A DNA stretch of 64,000 bases from Gyromitra esculenta (Eukaryota; Ascomycota; Pezizomycetes; Pezizales; Discinaceae). The notes under the pieces are model-generated. The model ran no database searches and had not been told where the DNA came from. It was given only the letters and a program-made list of their open reading frames with translations. The stretch spans positions 558,001 to 622,000 of the forward strand of contig JBCAML010000008.1 in the NCBI GenBank assembly GCA_038503075.1. Direction: 5' to 3'. The position numbers and the translations under genes are program-made. Shown here piece by piece: positions 1 to 11,312 of the stretch; within the stretch, counting starts at the first letter, position 1, and each line of letters starts with the position of its first letter.

Positions 1-61
1 ATACCTGCCCCTCTCCTCCGTCATCACTATAATTAGGTCCTCCACCACCAACCACTACTGC

Positions 62-100
62 CTACCCTGCCTACCCACTACCCACTACCCACTACCACCA
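62..100. repeat. CCTACCCACTA-type short tandem repeat
   Basis: Imperfect tandem copies of a CCTACCCACTA/CCCACTA unit lie ahead of the first visible TIM9 exon. This is low-complexity DNA with no coding potential. It probably lies in an intron or 5' region of TIM9. Confidence 0.6.
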
Positions 101-218
101 TCTCCACGCGTGACCTTGGCGCTCCCGTTCGGATCAAATTCCCCCAGGACATTTACAGGAAGATGTCTTGCTAACCGTCTTGCTATTTTGTTATGTTTCG
201 TTTCGTTTCTTTATATAG

Positions 219-561
219 ATGTACTCGAAGCTTGTTCAAAGGTTTTTCTCTCTCTCTCACTTCCTTCTCTTCCCACCCTTGTTTCCAATACAACGGGCAC
301 CCCACCTGCAGCGCCGCGGTTGTTTGTTTGTTCGTGCACCAAAATAGTATCTGACTGCTGGGGTGGGTGGGTGCCAATCATAGATGTTTCGATGACTGTA
401 TCAACGACTTCACCTCGAAGGCTGTTTCTACTAAGGAAGAAACGTGCGTCAGCCGATGCGTCGACAAGTTCATCAAGGCCAGCGAGAGAACAGGCCAACG
501 TTTCGCCGAGCACAACCAGGCAATGGCGCAGGGTGGTGGAGCCGGTATTGGTGGGAGGTAG
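219..561 (+). CDS. TIM9: Mitochondrial import chaperone Tim9, 3' exons (5' end not in window)
   Basis: Tim9 is a small TIM chaperone of the mitochondrial intermembrane space. With Tim10 it forms the hexamer that escorts carrier and beta-barrel precursors to TIM22 or SAM. Two exons are visible, 219-241 and 384-561, joined in phase by a 142-nt intron. They encode [13 protein letters not shown], continue to the paired CVSRC, and end in a short Gly-rich tail. The twin CX3C motif (CFDDC...CVSRC) and the stretch [13 protein letters not shown] are diagnostic of Tim9. An acceptor-like TATAG directly precedes ATG 219, with a GCTAAC branch site at about 171. Fungal Tim9 usually has about 25 more N-terminal residues, so an upstream exon probably lies before base 1, and ATG 219 is likely an internal Met. 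No ATG exists in the first 160 bases. Confidence 0.85.
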
Positions 562-2075
562 AATTGAAAATGCAGCGGGAAAAGGGTTAGGGCGGGGGGG
601 GCGGGGAGGGAGCATACAAACATATCGTCATTTTTTCTCTCTTTCTATCTGTCTGTCAAGCAAACGTATCAACTGGTTGATGGATGGGCTTTCTGGCGAC
701 CACGAATAGGGGAGTTATGCACAAGTGCCAATATGGTCTTGAAAGAGGCTGAGGATGAGGCAAATCGGAGCGTGGCCGACGGAGGCATGAAGGTAACAGT
801 GACATGAAAAAAGATGGGGATCTAAATTTACGATCATGCCATTTGGCTAAGCGGCATCTTGAGAAACAAACCGAAGAGAAACCAGACACTCAGTGATCAT
901 GATTCATTATTTACCACAAGCATGACGACGAGTCCAGAGTGACCAGTCGCAGAATCGAAAATAAGATTCGCTACATGTACCATGACGCAGTTGAGGGAGA
1001 CAGACGAAAGAGGCTGGCAGGCAGGCAGGCGGCTGTCCAGTCCAGAGTACCCAACTCACGAATTCCCTCCGTTCCCATCACGGCAGCAGCAGCAGCAGAG
1101 CACATACGACGAAATATGATTCCCAGAGCTCTGGCTCCATACACGTAGCCCCAGCACGTGCTACGGTACCGGGTCCATGTTTCTACTGGCCACGGTATCC
1201 TCTGTATCATTTTTTCCCTCTCACTCAAACACAAACCCAATCACACCCAATAACCGTCCCCCCAACCAAATCCCACCACCCCCAGAAATAAATCGTTCCC
1301 CTCTTGAGGGACCCCTGGGTGAAATCGTGCCTTGCCAATGTCCGTGGTATTGGATCTGACGACGCAATGGAGCTGTCGAAAAGAAAAAACCCCCCAGGTG
1401 AATGACATGGTACGTCGGTGCAAAGCTTGTCAGGGTGCTATTGGCCCAGAGCTCCGATAGAGCTACATCTATGCAGGGTCCATTCAGAACACAAAACATG
1501 GTGCGATTCGATTCCCTACATTAGAAGCAGGTACCGTGCAACAAAGAGCTGTCAAACTCCTATAGGGAGATTCAAGATCATCTCGATCCCACCGCAACAG
1601 TGGTAAGTAAGTACATATTGAACAAAACTATGATTTCAATTCATCTCCACCGATAAACCCCCCCCCCCGCGTTCGGCGCAGCAACAACCAACAATAACAA
1701 CAACGTAACAAGGTGGTAGAAGAGGGGAGGTGATAGCCGCCCGTCCAACCTCGAACAGCACTCCGATAAACGTGCCAGTTCTCCCCTCCAAAATCTCACC
1801 GCAGCTTATCGTAGCTATCTTTTTTTTCACCCTTTCCCACCCTACCCTACGAGCCTGTTTACGTCCCGCCTACCCCGCAAATAAAATTCCGGATCCTTCC
1901 TCACTACTTTTTAAACGACAAAGTACTTCCGTTTGTTTTTAGTTCTTTTATTGTGTTTCCTTTTGCAGCGTGTTTCTTTTCTTCTCGTTTCTAGCAGCAC
2001 ACATATTATTGTTTCCTCTGCTTTCGGACTTTGCATAAAAAACCTCCCACCCCTCCCCCCAAAATCAATTCAATA
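562..2075. other. Intergenic, TIM9 3' flank and promoter of the oxidoreductase gene
   Basis: No supported gene. The stretch holds short GGCA and GCA repeats (about 1017-1100), a TACATGTA palindrome at 972, a C-run near 1660 and pyrimidine-rich tracts just before 2076. The open frames here are short and lack family motifs. Confidence 0.5.
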
Positions 2076-3403
2076 ATGGCTACAACGACTGTAGCCATCC
2101 TCTCTCCGGGAGAAATGGGCGCTGGTATCGCCCGTCTCCTACGGGCGTACAACTTTCGCATAATAACGAGCAATTCCGGCCGCAGGTAGTAAACGAGATC
2201 CCTCCCCTCTCTATTCCCTCCCCGTGCTGCCTGTTTTTTCCTCCATAGTCCATCAAATAACACAAATTCGATATTTCAAAGCAGTAGACCCAGTTCTGTC
2301 ATATATGAGTAACATAGCCATTTTATTTCCTCTTCATAATTCCATCTTCTTTGATAATTCTTAAACTCCGAGGGGGGGAGGGGGGGAAGCCTTTATCCAT
2401 TTGTCCGCGCGTCAGCTAACCCAGCGTTTCTGTCTTTCGGTTTCCCCCATTTGTAGCTCATACACAACCGAGCGCGCTACCGCTTCCCAAATCGAATTCG
2501 TATCCTCGGACGTCGACCTAATCAACCAAGCCGATTTCATCCTTTCCATCGTACCACCCAGCGAATCTCTCCCCACTGCACGCAGAGTTGGATATGCATA
2601 TACGTATGTCGCGCGGGGCAATAAGCCACCTCTCTACTTCATTGACCTGAACGCGACGTCGCCCGGCCTCGCTGAGAAAATCGAAGAGGTCTTTGTGAAG
2701 CCTGGGATTTCCGGAACGGGCGTAAGGTTCGTAGATGGAGCGATATTGGGAGGTCCGCCAGAGCTTGTGGATGGAGAGTGGAGGAAGCCGAGGATTGTAG
2801 TGAGCGGGCCAGAGAGATTAGTTGGCGAAGCCGGACAGAGACTGGAGGAAGCATTAGGGTTGAGGTGGGTAGGTGAGAGGGTGGGACAGGCGAGTGGGTT
2901 GAAGATGTGCTTTGCGAGCTTGACAAAGGTTAGTTCGTTTTTGGATTTGGCGTGTGCTATAGCGATCATGCTAATAGGACTCAAAGGGGCTCACTGGTCT
3001 TGCCGTCCAATCTTTCACAACTGCTTCCCATCTCTCCCTGCTTCCTGAGCTGAAAGAGGAACTGGAAGCCTACTTCCCACCACTTCTGACTTTCTTGGAA
3101 AGGTCCATTCCCTCGACCCCGCCGAAGGCTTATCGCTGTGTTCGAGAGATGGAAGAGATCGCAGATACGCACTCACAAACAGGCTTCTCACGGGCCGTGT
3201 TCTCTGGCATCGCGGAGGTGTATAGAGGCGTAGCCCAGGACGACGAGCTAGGAAAGGAGAGACCCGAGGAAAGAACCCGTGGGACGACCGTAGAGGACTT
3301 TGCAAACTGTGTCAGGGAAGGTCTGAGCAGAAAGGAGGAGGAAAACAACAGAGCAGGCGAGAAGTGGATGGGGAGGGCGGTTGAGAGGATGCTGGTCGAC
3401 TGA
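2076..3403 (+). CDS. 6-phosphogluconate dehydrogenase-like NAD(P) oxidoreductase (NAD-binding domain plus DUF1932)
   Basis: Predicted cytosolic beta-hydroxyacid-dehydrogenase-type oxidoreductase; substrate unknown. Exons 2076-2185, 2457-2928 and 2987-3403 join in frame to 332 aa. The N-terminus (VAILSPGEMGAGIARLL) is a dinucleotide-binding Rossmann turn. DLINQADFILSIVPPSE and PLYFIDLNATSP match the NAD-binding domain of the 6PGDH/3-hydroxyisobutyrate dehydrogenase family. FVDGAILGGPP and the helical C-terminal half match the DUF1932 (phosphogluconate dehydrogenase C-terminal-like) domain. The start is the first ATG of exon 1. The terminal intron is 58 nt, and its acceptor lies directly before GGGCTCACTGG. 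These two-domain proteins are common in filamentous fungi but their substrate is not established, so true 6-phosphogluconate dehydrogenase activity should not be assumed. The gene stands alone on the plus strand. Confidence 0.85.
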
Positions 3404-5069
3404 CATTGGCTGAGGGTGGGTGGGTGGTCTCATTTCGTTAATTGGTTGGCTGGTCTTACATGTAGGTTGGAATTTGCATTTGGGAGTTGCGTTGGCTCTA
3501 GTGTTTTGCTTCGGAGGAAGACAGTCTCACACAGTCTTTTATTACTACTATTATTACTGCGGAGTGGCTTGTTGTTTTGTAAACTCGCATTGCTTCCCAC
3601 TTGTACCTTCTAGCCCAATTCTCGCGGAATTCCGAGCTATCTCATTGCTTATGAAATCCCAACGAACCGATCATTTCTCTCACCTAGTTTTTTCTTTCCT
3701 TCTCCGATACGTTATTTGAGTGATTTCTGATGTCATACTTTTTCTTCTTTCTTACTACTGCCCGGAAACGAAGGGAAAAAACTGCGGGCGAATTGCGGAA
3801 CCCCAAGCACCGGATTAAGTCTTTATGTAAGGGTCCATAGTTTCAAACAGGTTTCCGCCGCTGCATTGGCACCGGGAGTAGAATCGTCTCACGATGTGGA
3901 TATGCTACTTATCGTAGCGCGCGATAACGGCATGAGATGACCGAAGCAGGTACCCGGGTCCGCTATCACGTGGCCCTCCCCTACCGTTCAGATCAAGGTA
4001 CATAAAAAAAAAAAAAAACCTCGTTGGAGTGAGAGGGGGTAGCTGCATGTCCTCGAACCCGGAAGACCCGTTCATCCGGATGCGAGTGAGTGACTGTGAT
4101 TCTACGCTCTCAGGCGCGTTTATCATCATCATTCAGCTGGGATTTTTTGGGGGGTTTTAAAATAACTCGGCCAGCGTGGATGGATGGATGCTGAGTATGG
4201 TCATAGAAAATGATAACGATCGGTGGGGAATGGCTTGAGTGAAGCTGAAATTGAAATGGGATGATGATAAGAGGTAATATATCTTATCGGATAAACCCCT
4301 GCGGTGTTACCTATAGGTCGCAGCAGCCTTATATGGACGTATAATAGTAAGTATAATATACATGTACATAATGAAGGTTCTAGAGTCTTCTACTTGATAA
4401 GAGTGCATTTTGCTTGCACCATGGCTTTTGCTGGTGAGATGTGTTGGCCGTGGCCTGTGAGCTACACGTAGTGAAAGTATACTGCATGTATGTATAATGA
4501 GTTAGAAACTACATGTATACATGTATGTAGCATTGGTGATATAGAGTCATCCCTTCAGCGGTCTGACCTGCATTGGGTTATAGACTAGCTAGTAAGAGGA
4601 ACTTTGAGATATACGTAGTGCTATGAAACTTTCATCGGAAGGGTAGGATTGCAATTGTGGTTGTAGTTTTTGTTAGGCACAGATTCAATTAGTACTCATG
4701 GACATATAATTTTCAGTACTGAACGGTTAGATTATAGATAGCACTAAGTTATAACGGACAAAGAACGTCGTAAGGATATTAGGAATTAAGTCGATAGGAT
4801 AGTGAGAGCAACCCTAGCATAACGTACTGCAAACCGAATCACTCGGATCCAAAACATATGGCAACCCTATCCATTTACCCAATCGGTACAGTAGGATTTA
4901 TCTTCGCGTCTTATTAGAGCAGATAGGGTTTGTGCACTCACATCTAATACCCCAACCGAACACAAACACACACATACAATCAAATCGAGTGATACACCAT
5001 GATACGCACAATCCAATTCAGCCCACAAAAAAAAAAACATCACGACCTCTCCAACCTCTCCAACATCAG
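3404..5069. other. Intergenic, 3' flanks of two converging genes
   Basis: No gene recognised between the converging oxidoreductase (+) and PMI (-). It contains a 15-nt A run near 4004 and an AT-rich part from 4260 on. TACATGTA palindromes occur at 3457, 4359, 4510 and 4518; the last two form an interrupted palindrome at 4509-4530. Confidence 0.5.
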
Positions 5070-6709
5070 TCATTTACTGACCTCCGTAAAAGCCCTAAAC
5101 GTAATAAACGGCTCGCCTCCCTCCTCAGCCTCCAAAACCACCTTCGCAGTCGCACCCACGAAATACACAAACCCTTGCTTCACACTCTCCTGTTTTGGCC
5201 CTACAGCAATTGTGCCGCCGCCACTAGTACAAATCACGATACTCGGGCCATTAATCCCCTCAAACGTCTCCGTCTGTCCGCCTGCAAGTTCAGTCTTAAT
5301 AACCGCAAACTCGTCAATCGGCGGATCGTAGACGATCGACGTCGGAGCGCCAGAAGCAGAATTAGAACCCCGCTTGAAAGGCTGCGGCTTCATCTTCTGG
5401 GACTCGATAGGCGCGTAGCTGTATGTCAGCATAGAGACGAGATTTTTAACGTCTTTGAATTTCGGGGTGAAGCCGGCGCGAACAACGTTATCGGAGGAAG
5501 CCATGCATTCAATAATATCTATCACGCACCATCAACACCGGAAGTGATAAGACAAAGGGAAGGGGGGGAGAGGGGGGGTTGTAGTATATACCTCCAGAGA
5601 GATAAGCATGTGGGTCGTCAGCCTGCAAGAACATGGCTTCGCCAGGCTGCAACTCGACGTAGTTCAAGAAGAAGGCACAGAATAGCCCAATGTCGCCAGG
5701 GAACTGATTGTCCAGTCTCACGATTAGCTCTGCGAGCTTCTTCCCGCCGTGCTGGGAGCCGGCGAATTGTTCGGGTGAGGTCTTGGCGGAGTCTACCAGC
5801 TCCTTTGCGAGTTCTTGGATGCGGTCTTCGGGCTGCGTTATTAGTGCTTCGAAGAGATTTTTGAGGGCAGCCTTGTTGGATGATACTGTTGCGTCGTCGG
5901 TTGCAGAGACGGAGGAGGAAACGGCAGAGATGAAGATGGGTGCGGCTTCGCCGAGGAGGGTGGTGAGCTGTTGGGTGGATTCGAGGAAGGAGATGATTTC
6001 AGAGAGGGGGCGGAAGCCACAGAAGCCGTCGAAGGCGGTGACAGCGATGGCCATTTCGGGCTTGTGGTTATCGTCTGTCGTTCTTTTAGTTCTGTTCCCC
6101 TTTCTGCCGGTGTGGGAATGACAGAAGGTTGTATACCAGGATAGTTCTTTGGGTCCTCCTTATGCAGCTTTTCTGCAAGCTCCTTGTCTGGGTGTGCTTG
6201 GATACTCAGTGCTTTTTGGATTGACAGCACTTTAAACAGGAATGGCAGCTTGGAGCCATAGCGAGCTGCAACATCGTGGGAGAGGAGTGAAGTATTGTCG
6301 GTCACTAAATCAAGAAGTGTGCGGCCGGTGGCTATGTCCTTTGAGGGGTTGGAAGGATGTGTTCCCATCCAGAGCTGTAAATTTGTTAGCCAGTGGTCAT
6401 TTCTAGGGGATTTGCTATCGCGTATCTACCTCTGCATACGGCTTATCCTCTTGAATACTGAAGCCCAACTGTGGCGTCGCAGCGGCGAAACGGGCAGCAG
6501 CAGAGTCACTCCCGATTTTACCTGTTTAATATCCCAGAAATCAATGTCGAATTCTCGAATATTTCGTAGGGGAAATGATAGAACTCACCCCAATCGTAGG
6601 AATTGGCGCCTGTGCCCCACCTATGACGTTAGCGTTCCAGCTCTCCAATGCTAAAGGCGAATGGATGATACGAACCGCACTGAAGCTGGAATAGCGGAAT
6701 AGGAAGCAT
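5070..6709 (-). CDS. PMI40: Mannose-6-phosphate isomerase, type I (Zn-dependent)
   Basis: Interconverts fructose-6-phosphate and mannose-6-phosphate in the cytosol, feeding GDP-mannose for N- and O-glycosylation, GPI anchors and wall mannan. Six exons (6676-6709, 6589-6609, 6430-6521, 6137-6374, 5592-6074, 5070-5518) join in frame to 438 aa. Seen in order: [14 protein letters not shown] at the N-terminus, [24 protein letters not shown] with the early zinc-site His region, then [37 protein letters not shown] and RAGFTPK. These are the hallmark blocks of type I phosphomannose isomerase. The length matches the family (430-450 aa). Exon 2 is only 21 nt and supplies the conserved NSYDWG. The start is the only ATG upstream of the LQCG block. 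The gene is divergent from dynactin p25 with 405 bp between start codons. The long plus-strand frame opposite it is a shadow. Confidence 0.97.
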
Positions 6710-7114
6710 GGCGTAGGTGATTTGAACGAAATAAATTAAACCGAGAAAGAAAAAAGACAAAAATGGGGAAACTGTGTATAATGACGGTGTCAGGTATCTA
6801 TATTCCGGTGCCCCTCCCCCGCAATATGGCTGGGATATAGGCACGGGCCACTTACCCTGCTTAATCATTACGCATAAACAAGTTACACAGACACGACGCG
6901 TAAATAGGCAAGTAGATTTATCCATTAGTAGAGCTGACTTCGCGATACCGAATCTCTGAGGTTTACATCAACTGCGAAGCTTCCCGTCCACTCCTGCACA
7001 CAACCCAGCACGCTCCCGTGAGTTCTGCTGTTTGCAAACTCGTCCAGCAAAAAGGAGAAACAACTAACCAAGCTCCAGTTTTAGAAACAACCGTTAAACC
7101 ACACCCACTTCACG
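6710..7114. promoter_or_regulatory. Bidirectional promoter region between PMI and dynactin p25
   Basis: This 405-bp spacer separates two divergent start codons, so both promoters and both 5' leaders must lie here. No clear TATA box or other factor site could be assigned by eye. The side facing the p25 gene is pyrimidine/CA-rich (ACCACACCCACTTCACG just before the ATG). Confidence 0.5.
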
Positions 7115-7960
7115 ATGCCTCCAAAGCAGACCAAGGGAGAATACATTGAAACGGTATGCCTACCACCATCCACCCCCACCACCACCTCATCTCATTTCTA
7201 ACCCGCTAAATAGGACACCGGTAATAAAGTCTCCCGCAAGTCCGTGATCCTCGGCTCCCAAAACATCATCCTCGGCGGAAAAGTTGCTACCCCTCCATCT
7301 CCCTTTCTTCTCCAATGCTAAGAATATGCCACTGGAAAGACAATAATCCAAGCCGACTGCACCATTCGCGGTGATCTCCGCCGGACTGTGGCACCAGGTC
7401 AGCAGAGTGGAAATGTCGCTATAGCTGTGGGCAGATACTGCTTCTTGTCACGCTCGAGTGTGTTGAGGCCACCAGGGAAGACGCATCGAGGGTACCCATT
7501 CCATATCGGCTTGGCTGGCTAGCTGGCCGTCACTCTGCTAACTCGAATGGGTACAGGCTCTATAGCTACTATCCTATGAAGATTGGGGATCACGTTTTTA
7601 TCGGTGAAGGATCCGTCGTTGAAGCTGCATTGATAGGGTCCTATGTTCACATTGCAAAAGACTGCGTGATTGTCAGTCACTCCTCTTTCTTACGGAAACT
7701 GTTGGCTAACATCAGCAGGGTAAATTCACAATTATCAAGGACTGCGTCCGGATAGAAGAAGGCACCGTGATAGCACCAAACACCGTGATACCATCCTTCT
7801 CCGTTGTTGCCGGACGGCCAGGGGTGGCTGTGGACGAACTCCCTGAGACTGCCGTGGAAGGACTGGAGCGTACGTCATGCCTCATTATCCACCTGGGTAT
7901 AGAAAGGGTTGGCTGACCGATTGAACTATAGTAAAGAACATTTACCGAATGATTGGATGA
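7115..7960 (+). CDS. DCTN5: Dynactin subunit p25 (DCTN5 family)
   Basis: p25 is part of the pointed-end complex of dynactin, the activator and cargo adaptor of cytoplasmic dynein. In filamentous fungi it is needed for early-endosome transport. Six exons (7115-7153, 7214-7282, 7340-7491, 7557-7671, 7719-7869, 7932-7960) join in frame to 184 aa. The protein starts [20 protein letters not shown] and continues through [15 protein letters not shown]. It then forms a left-handed beta-helix of hexapeptide repeats: [68 protein letters not shown]. It ends [20 protein letters not shown]. Length and the ends agree with the p25 family. All introns are 44-66 nt with consensus borders. It is transcribed away from PMI. 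Confidence 0.93.
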
Positions 7961-8619
7961 GATGGATGTGGATCACTGTATCTTCTGTATGTCAATTAGG
8001 GTTTCTGCTTGGGCGTTTTTTTTCGTTTTTTTTTCTCTCGCTTTCACGGCGTTTTATAGAGGGATATTTACCCTTTCCAGAGCAATTGGACCGCTGGGAA
8101 TTTCACAGGCGGGATTTGGAATACCCTATTTAGAATAGTACTATAGCTTTTTCCGAACGATACTGGGCCCTCTCCGCCCTATCCTTTTGCAACTACAGTG
8201 TGCTAGCACTTTACACAAATTTCCCCAGCAGAAGGTTCATTGAAAATACGAACTTGATGTTGTCATCGACTGTGGCCAAATGAAAGCTTGAACACAATTA
8301 CAAGTACCGAACCTCTCCATCTTGCTTGATGTTGAACTGATCCTATTCTTACGATTCTAGGCTCGCCCTTTTCGACATCCAATCATGGGGAATTCCAACG
8401 ACCCTGGTAAATCCCTGCGGACACATTCCGAGCCCTAACCCTAAGCCCCACCCAGATCTATACTCTTTTCTCTTGATTTCGCAGACAAAATGACATTGAC
8501 ACGTCCATTGCCGCATACGATAATCCTGGCCCCAGGAAATATGAATTTCCGCCCGCCATAAGCACGCAGCAATAGCAGCAATCAGCTTTGCATTATTTCC
8601 GAATTTAACGGGCATAGCT
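7961..8619. other. Intergenic, p25 3' flank and F-box gene promoter
   Basis: No gene seen. A T-rich run lies near 8018-8038. A telomere-like CCCTAACCCTAA (telobox-type) lies near 8433, about 185 bp before the F-box start. Confidence 0.45.
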
Positions 8620-9633
8620 ATGACTTCTCTAGCTTCCCTAGCCACCGAGCTCCTAATCAACATCGTCGAATATGTCGACGTCCCCCGCGATTTCGCCGAC
8701 ATCGACGATTCGCCCGACCAGCCAACCCTGAAGAACCTCTCACTGTCCTGCCACCGCCTCCACGCCGTCTGTTTCCCCTACGTCTTCCGTTCCCTCCGCC
8801 TGCGGCTCCGGCGCCACCAGGCACAAGCAGCAATCGCCAACCTCCGCCACTTCATCAACCGCAGCATCCTGCGCAAAAACATCACCCACATCGCCCTCCA
8901 CTTCGGCAACGAATGGAACACTGGCAAGATCGGCCTCGAGCTGAAGAAGTTTCTCTGGGAAATCCAGGTCCGCTCTCTCACGCTCAAGCAGGACCGCGCC
9001 CAAAGCACATCCATAATCCGCGAAAAGTCCGCAAAATGGAGCTACTCCCTCGACACGATCGATGCGCTGCGCATCCAGACCATCGACGACGACAACGAGC
9101 TCAAAATGCTGCTCCTGCGCGTGTGTCCCGCGCGGACCCTCCACGTCGAGGACGGCAGCTTCCGCGACATGTACGACGACGACGCTTATTTCCACTATAA
9201 TCCGCATCAGCGGCCCGCGGCCGCGTTCCTGAAGCCTGTCGTTTTCCCGAACTTGGCGGCCGTCGTGTATACTGCTGCGTGGCCGAGCTACCATCGGTTT
9301 GATAATTTTCTGGGGTTTGTGGCGAGGCTGCCGGCGCTCAGGCGCTTCTCGGTGACGCTCATGGGCGGGGAGGACGCGGAGCTGCAGTTGGAGAAGAAAG
9401 GGTATAGGGTTAGCGGCGATGCTGTCAGGTATAGGGAGATTGTGGCTGCGTATCAGATCCTGGCGGGGAGGGTAGAGAGTATGGATGAGTTGGCATGGTT
9501 GGTTATTGGAGATAAGAGGATTCCGTTTGTGGGAGATACGAAGCCTCCACCGAGCTTTGTGGAGATGGGGAGAGGGGTTTATCGTAGGCGGAGAATTGAT
9601 GATGATGATGAGGTTGGGGGGGTAGGATTATGA
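8620..9633 (+). CDS. F-box domain protein (single exon)
   Basis: Probable substrate-recognition subunit of an SCF ubiquitin ligase; the target is unknown. It is a 337-aa intronless frame. Residues about 1-60 read SLATELLINIVEYVDVPRDF followed by LKNLSLSCHRLHAVCFPYVFRSLRLRL, the pattern of an N-terminal F-box that would bind Skp1. The rest is mixed alpha/beta without a repeat I can name and ends in an Asp-rich stretch (RRIDDDDEV). The 5' half has marked GC preference at third codon positions, supporting real coding. Fungal F-box proteins form large divergent families, so only the F-box call is firm. The antisense frames are shadows. Confidence 0.78.
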   Translation: MTSLASLATELLINIVEYVDVPRDFADIDDSPDQPTLKNLSLSCHRLHAVCFPYVFRSLRLRLRRHQAQAAIANLRHFINRSILRKNITHIALHFGNEWNTGKIGLELKKFLWEIQVRSLTLKQDRAQSTSIIREKSAKWSYSLDTIDALRIQTIDDDNELKMLLLRVCPARTLHVEDGSFRDMYDDDAYFHYNPHQRPAAAFLKPVVFPNLAAVVYTAAWPSYHRFDNFLGFVARLPALRRFSVTLMGGEDAELQLEKKGYRVSGDAVRYREIVAAYQILAGRVESMDELAWLVIGDKRIPFVGDTKPPPSFVEMGRGVYRRRRIDDDDEVGGVGL

Positions 9634-10362
9634 GATGATTTTGGCATGATGGGGGAGGAATGGAAGGTTTGTATAAATAGGATCGTGGACGGATGCAGAT
9701 ATCCTATTGACGTGGAAAACTGTATTCATTGGACTTAGGCTCTTTTGTTGGTACTTTCTTATGGGGAGGTTGTCTTGGGTAATGAGTCTTGGAGCGATGT
9801 TTGAAACATCAGACTGAAGTAGAGAAATTGGATACTTTGTATGAGGGAAACCGGCTACATATTAATTTGAATATTATGATTATAAAAACAGCGAGAATAT
9901 TAGATGGGGACCATCATGGAACATCCATACTATCACTCTGAAACATTACTTGCCTCGATGATACTATAGATTGCGAGGGAGGGAATAGACGCAAGCGACA
10001 CAGATTCCTTACAATTGAGACGTCTCTCACCTGGAACGAGATTCTCCAAGGAAAAAAACATTAAGTTTAGGGTCAACATGCTTCGGTGATTAGTGATTAG
10101 GCTTCTCTATATTCTACCACGCGCTTTCTTAGTTCTAAAATCTTTCACAAGTAGTACGCAATCCCCCCCTTGGGCTTTATCAAACTGTTCCATTAGGGGG
10201 GGGGGTTGACCACATACTTAGTGAGGTAGGAACATCCCCAAGCAATGACTTTAATTCTCTAGTGTGAACCTCCGGAGTGTAGGGCGTTTTTCTTGGTCTG
10301 AATCCCTAGGCCGCGGAGGGGCGTATGGGTACGGTATAGACTATCGAGTGTCTGCTTGCTGT
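9634..10362. other. Intergenic
   Basis: No gene. A C-run near 10158 and a G-run near 10192 form a short, loose inverted pair. The MITE follows directly. Confidence 0.4.
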
Positions 10363-10539
10363 TACAGTACAATCGTCCTATAAGAATACTAACTATAAGA
10401 ATACTCGCCTTATAAGAATGCTGAATCCAGCCTGACAGGGGTAAATTTGAGTGCGGCCTGCTTTTCATATAAGAATAGCTCTTTTATAAGAATATGATTT
10501 TCAGAGCCAACCGTATTCTTATAGGGCGATTGTACTGTA
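10363..10539. mobile_element. Pogo/Tc1-mariner-like MITE, 177 bp with TA target duplication
   Basis: The ends are inverted repeats: TACAGTACAATCGTCCTATA at the left, and the right end read in reverse complement is TACAGTACAATCGCCCTATA. The match continues through AGAATAC with one mismatch overall. The outer TA on each side fits the TA target-site duplication of the Tc1/mariner superfamily, and ends beginning CAGT with CCTATAA resemble pogo-type elements. Inside, the 9-mer TATAAGAAT recurs at 10379, 10394, 10411, 10468 and 10485, with an inverted copy at 10515; such subterminal repeats are typical transposase-binding sites. No coding capacity. It is a non-autonomous copy that would need a transposase elsewhere. 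Confidence 0.85.
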
Positions 10540-11312
10540 TTGAGGATAGGTGTGCTGTAGAAAGTCTTCCTTATTGAGCGGGATTCGCTCACCTATTTTG
10601 TCTTGATTTTCTTAGCTATCTCGGTTGCTCTCCCTCTTATCTCCCAGCTACTGCGCTCCAATTCACTTATATATGCCTAGTCGCAACAGATACTCACTAG
10701 TTAAAGATACACAATAGAACTCATCACAGAACCCTTGTTTCAATTTTGTTTCCCCACGAATTATAACCTAAGGTTAGATGGAAGATGGAAAACACATAAA
10801 ACAGAAAGAGAAAAGTATAATTGACCGAGTGACATTTCGTGATTAAACACAAACGCTGCCAATACTTGGCCTGTTGCTAAATGCTTGGAATCTATCGGAG
10901 CAATCTAATTTACATGCTTCCGCATGAATGGACACGACCACGGCCGCGGGGGCCACTATCGCGAGAGAAAGTCGTCAAAACGTATATACAATCAGCAAAG
11001 TGATGACAAGTAGTGGTTTAGGACCATCGTAGTTGGTTATCTGACACGGAGTTCAAGCTCAAGCCCTGGGAGATGGTGGTGGTCTATAAGGTGCACCCGC
11101 CTTTCGCTACAAAGACATATAACAGTTTTCGACAATTTGTCTAAACAACTCATGAAGCAAGCCAAACAAATCCCTCAGTATTGTAATATTCTATTGAGCC
11201 ACTCTTAACAATATCCCGAATAAAGAGCCACTACTCTATTAGGTATCCTACTCTTCGTCACTCTCTACTTCAAGTCTTACACCCCCCCAATTCAATTGCT
11301 CGGCATTGCCCT
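10540..11312. other. Intergenic
   Basis: No gene seen. AT-rich DNA between the MITE and the ZIP transporter 3' end, with no recognisable coding motif in either direction. Confidence 0.45.

Noticed and set aside
110..709. 199-codon plus-strand frame overlapping TIM9
   Set aside because: Different frame from the twin CX3C exons; low-complexity translation.
4932..5864. 310-codon plus-strand frame opposite PMI
   Set aside because: Arg/Ser/Leu-rich antisense shadow of well-supported PMI exons; no family motif.
8740..9294. 184-codon minus-strand frame
   Set aside because: Antisense shadow of the F-box gene, caused by GC-rich third positions.
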